Made by a program: the position numbers and the translations under genes. Below, in pieces: positions 15,712-20,365 of a stretch of DNA of 20,365 bases; position 1 is the stretch's first letter, and each line of letters begins with the position of its first letter. Source of the DNA: a virus; the IMG/VR virus record IMGVR_UViG_3300030109_003790, positions 22,528-42,892 of that record. One strand, given 5' to 3'. The notes under the pieces are model-generated. The model had not been told where the DNA came from and did no database searches. It was given only the letters and a program-made list of their open reading frames with translations.

Positions 15712-15930
15712 ATGGGATGGTTTTTCCCCGATATTTTTGGTGTTGATGAGCAAAATTTGGCTTATGATATGAGTCGCGCCCATTCAGCAGATGTTTGGTT
15801 TTTAAAAGTGAGGTTTTGGTGTTGGGGCATTGTTGCTTCAACTGCTTCTTTACTTATTGGTAATATAGCAGGTTCTTTAGGTTTTAATATTTTTGGTGGA
15901 TTATTCGACTTAATAAAAGAATTATTATAG
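15712..15930 (+). CDS. 72-residue membrane protein
   Basis: The sequence starts MGWFFPDIFGVDEQNLAYDM and has a strongly hydrophobic second half, residues about 33-68 (VRFWCWGIVASTASLLIGN, then AGSLGFNIFGGLFDLI), making one or two spans. The last residues (KELL) are amphipathic. The W in position 3 is not followed by the I-L-K of the shared motif, so it is not counted with those proteins. It could be a holin partner or part of a membrane complex with neighbours. Start: ATG after ATGTGGTTAA, with the upstream stop TGA inside the same junction. Confidence 0.65.
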   Translation: MGWFFPDIFGVDEQNLAYDMSRAHSADVWFLKVRFWCWGIVASTASLLIGNIAGSLGFNIFGGLFDLIKELL

Positions 15931-15938
15931 GTGATTAA

Positions 15939-16109
15939 ATGAAATGGAAAGATATTTTAAAAAATAAGAAACAAGGTATTACACGCCAATTAAGAAAGCC
16001 TGATTACATAGATTTAGACAAAGATGGTGACAAAGAGGAACCAATGGCTGAAGCAGCAAAAGATGCTAAAAAGCATGGAATTAAACATCAAATAAAGCGT
16101 GGTGATTAA
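15939..16109 (+). CDS. 56-residue protein with W motif and EF-hand-like loop
   Basis: The ATG at 15939 follows TAGGTGATTAA, which contains the previous stop. The frame ends with TAA at 16107-16109, one base before the next ATG. It starts MKWKDILKNKKQ, the shared motif. Residues 25-36 (DLDKDGDKEEPM) look like a calcium-binding loop of EF-hand or dockerin type (D-x-D-x-D-G), but the usual Glu in position 12 is Met, so binding is uncertain. The rest is basic and helical (AKDAKKHGIKHQIKRGD). Similar DxDxDGxKKEPM proteins are familiar to me from marine phages. Confidence 0.75.
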   Translation: MKWKDILKNKKQGITRQLRKPDYIDLDKDGDKEEPMAEAAKDAKKHGIKHQIKRGD

Positions 16110-16110
16110 T

Positions 16111-16434
16111 ATGAGTTGGAAGGATATAATTAAGCAGAATCCTGTTCCATTCGCCAACCAATTGGGGGCGGGTCAACAAGGTCAAAGAGATGGGAAAATA
16201 TTTGCAATTATGCAACAATTACCTAATGATTTACAAGAATTACAGAAAGGGGTTACTAATAAACAAAATGGTATTAGAACTGCTGAACAAATGAAAACTA
16301 GATTAGATGAATTAATTAGATTATTTAATGAACCGGATACAATGCCACAACCCGGTGGTATGACTCCACCTAATCCCTCACTTCAAGGTATGACTCCACC
16401 CCAAACTATGACTCCCCCTCAAACTCAACAATAG
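16111..16434 (+). CDS. 107-residue protein with W motif and Pro-rich MTPP repeats
   Basis: The start ATG 16111 follows GGTGATTA. In-frame GTG codons at 16099 and 16102 overlap the previous gene and its ribosome binding site, so they are rejected. The N-terminus MSWKDIIKQNPVPFANQL has the shared motif. A helical centre (IFAIMQQLPNDLQELQKG, then EQMKTRLDELIRLF) precedes a Pro/Gln/Thr-rich tail with three MTPP units. No family is recognised. The motif suggests cargo or scaffold contact; the tail is probably flexible. Confidence 0.75.
   Translation: MSWKDIIKQNPVPFANQLGAGQQGQRDGKIFAIMQQLPNDLQELQKGVTNKQNGIRTAEQMKTRLDELIRLFNEPDTMPQPGGMTPPNPSLQGMTPPQTMTPPQTQQ
16360..16419 (+). repeat. Degenerate repeat encoding MTPP units
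   Basis: ATGACTCC(A/C)CC occurs at 16360, 16390 and 16408 within the gene at 16111, giving (G)MTPPNPS, (G)MTPPQT and MTPPQT. Copies differ at one base and in spacing, so the number of units may vary between relatives. Confidence 0.6.
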
Positions 16435-16439
16435 GTGAT
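16433..16439 (+). promoter_or_regulatory. Ribosome binding site for the GTG start at 16445
   Basis: AGGTGAT lies 5 bases before GTG 16445. An ATG at 16443 is out of frame and meets TAG after 14 codons, so GTG is taken as the GTPase start. The overlapping ATGTG could reduce expression of the GTPase. Confidence 0.65.
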
Positions 16440-16444
16440 TTCAT

Positions 16445-17107
16445 GTGTCATTACTCGCAGGTTTTGCAGTATTCTTTGCTGAAATAGGTATTGCCATTTA
16501 CAATAGATTACACGCTTACCCATTTGGAATTTATGGAGCAGAAAGAGTAGGTAAAACTACATTAGCAAGACAATTACAAACTAGGGGAGAAGTACCTGAT
16601 ATTAGGAAAAGAACAGATGGTATTCAAAGTCCAACAAGAAAAATGATTAAAATTGATGGGGATGTTAGAACCATTAAAAGTAGTGATGTTGGAGGACAAG
16701 CAGTATATTGGAAAGAATGGGAAGGCGATATGCGAAAAAGAGGAGTAGAATATATTATTTTTATGATTGACCATAGGCATTTAGAAAGTAATATGAATTT
16801 AGATAATCAACTAGCATGGAGATATTTAGTGGATGTTATTCTAAATAAAAGATGGTCAAATGGTAAAAAGAAAAAGGATAAAGATTACCCGAAAGCAATT
16901 GGTATATGGGCAAATAAATTTGATTTATGGGGGAAAGAACTTGACTTTAGAGAAGAACTTAACAACCATGAAATATTTGAACCGTTCAAGATGGGCATTC
17001 AACAACTCAATGAAATTGGAATACCTTGCTACAAATACGTCGTGTCTGCCAAAACAGACTCAAAAATGGTTTACAGAGGAATAACCACAATGATTGATGA
17101 TTATTAG
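16445..17107 (+). CDS. Arf-like small GTPase with N-terminal membrane segment
   Basis: The protein has 220 residues from a GTG start. Residues 3-19 (LLAGFAVFFAEIGIAIY) are a membrane span. The G motifs follow in order: G1 GAERVGKTT (31-39), a G2 candidate PT (63-64) in SPTRKMIKIDGD, G3 DVGGQ (81-85), then the strand EYIIFMIDHRH, G4 ANKFDLW (N157, K158, D160) and G5 VVSAKT (199-204). The spacing and DVGGQ, rather than DTAGQ, match the Arf/Gα/SRPRB branch, where GTP-driven switching controls membrane binding. Here a membrane span replaces the myristoylated Arf helix. The Gln of DVGGQ, needed for hydrolysis in Arf, is present. Neighbours include two small membrane proteins upstream. Family knowledge supports GTP binding; a role in virus assembly, entry or lysis at the host membrane is inference. 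MglA-like or other archaeal GTPases are alternatives. Confidence 0.85.
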   Translation: MSLLAGFAVFFAEIGIAIYNRLHAYPFGIYGAERVGKTTLARQLQTRGEVPDIRKRTDGIQSPTRKMIKIDGDVRTIKSSDVGGQAVYWKEWEGDMRKRGVEYIIFMIDHRHLESNMNLDNQLAWRYLVDVILNKRWSNGKKKKDKDYPKAIGIWANKFDLWGKELDFREELNNHEIFEPFKMGIQQLNEIGIPCYKYVVSAKTDSKMVYRGITTMIDDY

Positions 17108-17116
17108 GTGATTTAA

Positions 17117-17761
17117 ATGGTAGTTGGTTTTAATCCGGGTTTGTTGGGTAATCCTGCGGGAACATTTGGTTCTCCAATTGATAGCCTAAACGCTAGAAAT
17201 CCCGGTCCTGTAATTGAATACAAATATAAAAGTGCTAAACCAAAAAAACAACTTAAGGAAATACGTAAGATTTTATTACCCGAAAAGAAAAAATTCTTAT
17301 TCTTAAAATATGGTTTTAAATTTAATATGCGTCACCGATGCGTAGTATGTGGTTCATTACATGAATGGGAAATGTCTGACCCAATGCGGCCACCTTTACC
17401 ATTATCATTAGTAAATAAAGGCAGACCATTACAAGGTAATTATTGCCCAAAACACGCAGCATTTTTTAAACAAATGGAGATGCTTGAGCAGAAAATTTTA
17501 GCAGAAGAGAATGGATTAGAATTTAGAAATTTTATTCCAAAACCTAAGATGCCAATTATTAAAAGTGGCCCTACTACTAATCTTAATCAATCAGATATTG
17601 CTTCCTTAATTTCACTTGGATGGGTTATTGAACCGCCAAGGGGAACTAAAGAAGGTGCTTATGAACAATATACAAGATTAATGTTAGATGTTCAAGGAAA
17701 ACTAGCACAAATGCAAAAAATAATTCCAATGATGGAGGTTGAAAATAATGGTGAGGAGTAG
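17117..17761 (+). CDS. 214-residue protein with CxxC/CxxH zinc site, unknown function
   Basis: The N-terminal 35 residues are Gly/Pro/Asn-rich and flexible. A basic segment (KPKKQLKEIRKILLPEKKKF) leads to RHRCVVCGSLHEWE, with C75, C78 and H82, and then YCPKHAAFF with C110 and H113, probably one zinc ion. A helix (KQMEMLEQKILAEENGLEF) follows, and then SDIASLISLGWVIEPP, which recalls a small helical end-binding segment. The C-terminus is helical. TTAGGTGATTTAA fuses the GTPase stop to the ribosome binding site. It overlaps the next gene by 14 bases. I do not recognise a family; neck or tail structural roles are possible from position. Confidence 0.7.
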   Translation: MVVGFNPGLLGNPAGTFGSPIDSLNARNPGPVIEYKYKSAKPKKQLKEIRKILLPEKKKFLFLKYGFKFNMRHRCVVCGSLHEWEMSDPMRPPLPLSLVNKGRPLQGNYCPKHAAFFKQMEMLEQKILAEENGLEFRNFIPKPKMPIIKSGPTTNLNQSDIASLISLGWVIEPPRGTKEGAYEQYTRLMLDVQGKLAQMQKIIPMMEVENNGEE

Positions 17762-18407
17762 TACACTAAACAATGCGTTGGCAAGTAGCCAACAACAAAA
17801 TTTTAAGACGGTAAATAATCTCTTGACGCTTCAAGAGAATCATGTAGAAGAATTCTTTCAATATCACGGTGAAGAATTTATGCAAGCGTTTGAGAAACTA
17901 ATGGAAGATACTATTAAAAGAACAGTATCTGAAATGTTATCACAATTAGAGTTTTCATTAGATGCAGGTAATGGTAGCATCAAACTAATTGATAAGTGCC
18001 TTTTAAACTATCAAAGAGTTACTCAAGAAAATATCGACTTAGATATTCAATCTTTACTTAACACCGCAGTTAATTCAGAAGTAATTATGCAGCGTAAAAT
18101 GGCTAAACAGCAATATCTCGAAAGTCAAGGATTTAACCCTTCAACGAGCGGCCAAAATAGCCAAATGACGGTCCAGCAGGGGGTCGGCATGGGTGCGGCT
18201 CAAGGAGGCTACGGAGGGGCGGCTATGGGCATCAATCAGGGCTTACAGAGCGGCTACCCAATCCCCCCTAATGGGTATGACCAAATGAATAACCCATATT
18301 GGCTTGACCCCAATACAGGGCAAATAACTTATTCTCCACCAAATAGCGGTTTAGGCTTAGGAAACAAATTAGTCAAGGCCGCATCATGGGCTAAATGGCT
18401 CGCTTGA
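17748..18407 (+). CDS. 219-residue protein with helical head and Gly/Gln/Pro-rich tail
   Basis: The ATG at 17748 follows GGAGGTT at good distance. An in-frame TTG at 17739 lies within that site and is rejected. Residues 10-115 are helical and charged (EEFMQAFEKLMEDTIKRTV, then NIDLDIQSLLNTAVNSEV). From about 130 on the sequence is Gly/Gln/Ala-rich (GVGMGAAQGGYGGAAMGINQ), then Pro/Asn-rich with NNPYWLDPNTGQITYSPP, and ends with a short basic helix. The tail is encoded by an unusually GC-rich stretch (about 65% in 18171-18270). The gene overlaps its upstream neighbour by 14 bases. No family is recognised; a flexible head-tail or tail protein fits. Confidence 0.7.
   Translation: MVRSSTLNNALASSQQQNFKTVNNLLTLQENHVEEFFQYHGEEFMQAFEKLMEDTIKRTVSEMLSQLEFSLDAGNGSIKLIDKCLLNYQRVTQENIDLDIQSLLNTAVNSEVIMQRKMAKQQYLESQGFNPSTSGQNSQMTVQQGVGMGAAQGGYGGAAMGINQGLQSGYPIPPNGYDQMNNPYWLDPNTGQITYSPPNSGLGLGNKLVKAASWAKWLA
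18171..18270 (+). other. GC-rich island inside the gene at 17748
   Basis: By hand count 65 of 100 bases are G or C, far above the flanking DNA. It encodes the Gly/Gln-rich tail with GGC, GGG, GCG and CAG codons that are rare elsewhere in the window. Confidence 0.75.
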
Positions 18408-18429
18408 TTTAAATGAGGGGGTATAATGA

Positions 18430-20169
18430 ATGGTAAACAACGAGTATTATTGGTATGAAATTGATGATACTAATAAAGTTGGCAACCAAGTTATTATTCC
18501 TTTAGAATTAAGTGATGTAAAAAAGGCCATTGGTCTTTATTTAGTTAACCCTATTGAAAGGAGTAAAATTAAAGATTTAGATAAATTGATAAGAAATATT
18601 GAACGCAACACAAAAGTCAATATGATTTCAGACGATGATAATGAAAAGTGGTCTGATGACAAAATGGGTTTCTTTAGAGAGGATTTATTGAATCCTGCTT
18701 ATCAAGATATTATGAATTCTAGATTGAAGGAATTACTTCAAACTTATGTACCTAATGAAGAAAAAAGAAAATGGGAATCATTTGAAGATTTTAAAACTAC
18801 GGATATAGATTCTAAATTAACATTGGGTGACTTATTAGATTCTAATGAAGAAAAAGAATTCATTGGTGAAACTATTGTTGTTGGTCGTTCTGATAAATCA
18901 ACAACTCAAAAAAAATTATTAGATAATGAGCGAATGCTCACTAATGATGAATTTTTTGGTTTAAAGCCAAGAGATGATGCCGTATTAAGTAGTATTAATG
19001 TTAAATATACTGATGCAGGTATTGATGTAAAATTTACAGTAGACCAAACTAGTGGTAAAATTCCTAGAAAAATATTTGAAGATGCTGGATTTAAAAAGGT
19101 TGTTTTTAAGGATGACCCGACTAGTTATGGTGGGTCAATTAGGGATAAATATTCTCCTAATTGGAACGATATGACTACTGAAAGTACCTTTTCCCAATCA
19201 AGGGACCAAGGAACATTTGACCCGTTATCTATTTGGGTCGGTGAAGGTAAAAGAAAACAAAAATCCAGAGAAGAATATACTGAAAAATTAGAAGGTAGAT
19301 TTAAAGAATGGAAAGACAAGGCTTTAGAAATGCTTGCTGGTTTAAAAGGTAGAATAGATGGTCCTAAAAAGAAGTTAGAAAAACTTAAGGAAGAATTAAA
19401 AACTGCTGGTTCTACAAAAGAAAATATGTACGGTGTAGAATTAGGAACAAAAAGAGATAAGGATATTGGTAAAGAAATTAAAGACCTTGAGGAATTTTTA
19501 AATTACATTGAAAACAATCACAAAAGACTTTGGGAAGGTAATACTACATTTGCTCAAGAAAGAAGAAGAATCAAAAGACTTACAGGTAAAGTTCTTGCAG
19601 AATATATTTCTGGTCAGGCGCAATCAGTAGGTTCTGCAAAAGAAGGTTTTCAAAGTGATAGAGTAATCGAATTAGAAAATGATGAAATTACAACAATAAA
19701 GGAATCTTGGACTACTTTTAAGGATGAAGAAATAGAAGATAAAAATGATATTAGAAAAATTGTAGAAGAAATGATTAAAGATGGTAGAATGCTACAATTC
19801 TTAAAGGGTAGGTCAAATAGAAGCCCTTGGTTTTTACATCGCTCAACAATTACATTAATTATTCACCCTGATAATCTAAGGGGTCAAAGTATATATGTAC
19901 CATCTAAAGGTAAAATAGATACTACTAAAATGATTAGTAAAGAAATATTAACACAACCTGCTCAAATGAAAACACAAAGGCAGAGAAAACAGGCTAATTT
20001 ACCTGTTAGTCGTAGAGCAGGTGGAGGGGCAACTAAAGTTACTCAAGATTCAGAAACTGCAAAACTAGGAGTTAATGCTGCTAGAAAATGGTGGTTTAGA
20101 AAGTTTAATATTAGGCACAATAAATTAAAAAGAGCGGCACAATCAATAGGTGCTAATTTGGAGGCATAA
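18430..20169 (+). CDS. Large charged protein (579 residues), unknown function
   Basis: The ATG at 18430 follows GAGGGGGT by 8 bases. An ATG at 18426 in another frame stops after ten codons. Residues 1-250 are mixed alpha/beta and acidic, with strand-like VLSSINVKYTDAGIDVKFTV. Residues 280-380 are a Lys/Glu-rich coiled coil (EEYTEKLEGRFKEWKDKALE, then KKKLEKLKEELK). Residues 460-500 contain RSNRSPWFLHRSTITLIIHP, and the last 70 are strongly basic (KWWFRKFNIRHNKLKRA). No enzyme motif or membrane span is visible. The basic end could touch DNA or RNA. Location just before a connector-like gene suggests a neck, tail or internal virion protein. No family is recognised. Confidence 0.7.
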   Translation: MVNNEYYWYEIDDTNKVGNQVIIPLELSDVKKAIGLYLVNPIERSKIKDLDKLIRNIERNTKVNMISDDDNEKWSDDKMGFFREDLLNPAYQDIMNSRLKELLQTYVPNEEKRKWESFEDFKTTDIDSKLTLGDLLDSNEEKEFIGETIVVGRSDKSTTQKKLLDNERMLTNDEFFGLKPRDDAVLSSINVKYTDAGIDVKFTVDQTSGKIPRKIFEDAGFKKVVFKDDPTSYGGSIRDKYSPNWNDMTTESTFSQSRDQGTFDPLSIWVGEGKRKQKSREEYTEKLEGRFKEWKDKALEMLAGLKGRIDGPKKKLEKLKEELKTAGSTKENMYGVELGTKRDKDIGKEIKDLEEFLNYIENNHKRLWEGNTTFAQERRRIKRLTGKVLAEYISGQAQSVGSAKEGFQSDRVIELENDEITTIKESWTTFKDEEIEDKNDIRKIVEEMIKDGRMLQFLKGRSNRSPWFLHRSTITLIIHPDNLRGQSIYVPSKGKIDTTKMISKEILTQPAQMKTQRQRKQANLPVSRRAGGGATKVTQDSETAKLGVNAARKWWFRKFNIRHNKLKRAAQSIGANLEA

Positions 20170-20171
20170 AT

Positions 20172-20365
20172 ATGAGTAAGTCAAGTTCACCATCAGATTA
20201 TGATTTTTTAAATAGTGGCGGTTCATCATTATACAGTCCTGATTATAACACAGGACAAGGGTACTATACAAGTGTAGAAATGGTTAGTGATTTACTACAA
20301 ATTCCATCTTTTACAGGCTCATCAAACCCAACAGAATCTCAAGTTGGGGCTTATATTAAAAGAGT
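20172..20365 (+). CDS. Probable head-tail connector/adaptor (3' partial)
   Basis: The ATG at 20172 follows GGAGG, which overlaps the previous stop region, and 64 full codons run off the right edge. After a Ser/Gly-rich lead, the segment YYTSVEMVSDLLQIPSFTGS and TESQVGAYIKR resembles the start of phage head-tail connector proteins of the gp6 type, where a short strand leads to V-x-x-L-L-x-I/L-P and a helix. The rest is outside the window, so this is tentative. Confidence 0.55.
   Translation, partial: MSKSSSPSDYDFLNSGGSSLYSPDYNTGQGYYTSVEMVSDLLQIPSFTGSSNPTESQVGAYIKR

Noticed and set aside
15712-15744. MGWFFPDIFG as another member of the W motif group
   Set aside because: W is followed by FFPDIF rather than x-x-[IV]-[LI]-K, and the protein is a membrane protein unlike the others.
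16860-17084. Open frame of 74 codons inside the GTPase gene
   Set aside because: It lies entirely within the GTPase gene, whose G4 and G5 motifs are coded in the other frame, and has no ribosome binding site.
18426-18458. ATG at 18426 as the start of the large protein or a leader peptide
   Set aside because: It is out of frame with the large gene and stops after ten codons; the ATG at 18430 fits the ribosome binding site equally well. A regulatory leader peptide cannot be excluded but has no support.
1-20365. tRNA genes, CRISPR arrays, insertion sequences, attachment sites, replication origin
   Set aside because: No cloverleaf-like sequence, regular spaced repeats, transposase motifs or long inverted repeats were recognised by eye; short repeats found are explained by coding low complexity.

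Overview
The window is a 20.4 kb piece of the morphogenesis region of a tailed (HK97-fold, head-tail) double-stranded DNA virus. All 28 genes lie on the + strand, packed with gaps of 0-38 bases (72 at one point) or short overlaps, and no stretch over 300 bases lacks a gene. The DNA is AT-rich. Most starts follow a Shine-Dalgarno sequence of the form AGGTGAT, often fused to the stop codon of the gene before. That form, an archaeal-looking ATP-dependent DNA ligase, an Arf-like GTPase and several small Cys-rich proteins of types I associate with marine viruses suggest a marine archaeal virus, possibly magrovirus-like. The host is an inference; a bacterial host is not excluded. No integrase, tRNA, CRISPR array or insertion sequence was seen.

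Layout: (1) 1-1058, the 3' part of a gene with a LAGLIDADG endonuclease-like domain. (2) 1061-2356, five tiny genes, three of them Cys-rich and mostly basic. (3) 2356-3981, the portal protein, carrying an inserted zinc ribbon. (4) 3993-8669, six helical or low-complexity proteins of unknown role, including an 852-residue charged protein. (5) 8675-11203, an 842-residue protein with a DNA ligase core. (6) 11240-14091, an XkdF-type prohead protease fused to a scaffold-like tail, then the major capsid protein. (7) 14131-15312, three small proteins, two of them probable beta-rich decoration or fibre proteins. (8) 15322-17107, two small membrane proteins, two small soluble proteins and a membrane-anchored Arf-like small GTPase. 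(9) 17117-20365, a zinc-binding protein, a Gly/Gln-rich protein, a 579-residue unknown and the start of a probable head-tail connector.

The most interesting observation is a short motif, W-x-x-[IV]-[LI]-K, at the extreme N-terminus of seven otherwise unrelated proteins (genes at 1189, 1602, 1990, 3993, 7397, 15939, 16111). A related W-x-[DE]-I helix occurs at the C-termini of the protease-scaffold fusion and of a 78-residue protein (7729-7965). I propose that these are one capsid- or scaffold-docking signal that recruits cargo into the prohead, comparable in idea to the capsid-targeting sequences of phage T4 internal proteins. The second is the Arf-like GTPase, with all its G motifs and an N-terminal membrane segment, next to two small membrane proteins. 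Several start codons are corrected here on the basis of Shine-Dalgarno spacing, notably that of the major capsid protein (ATG at 12757).
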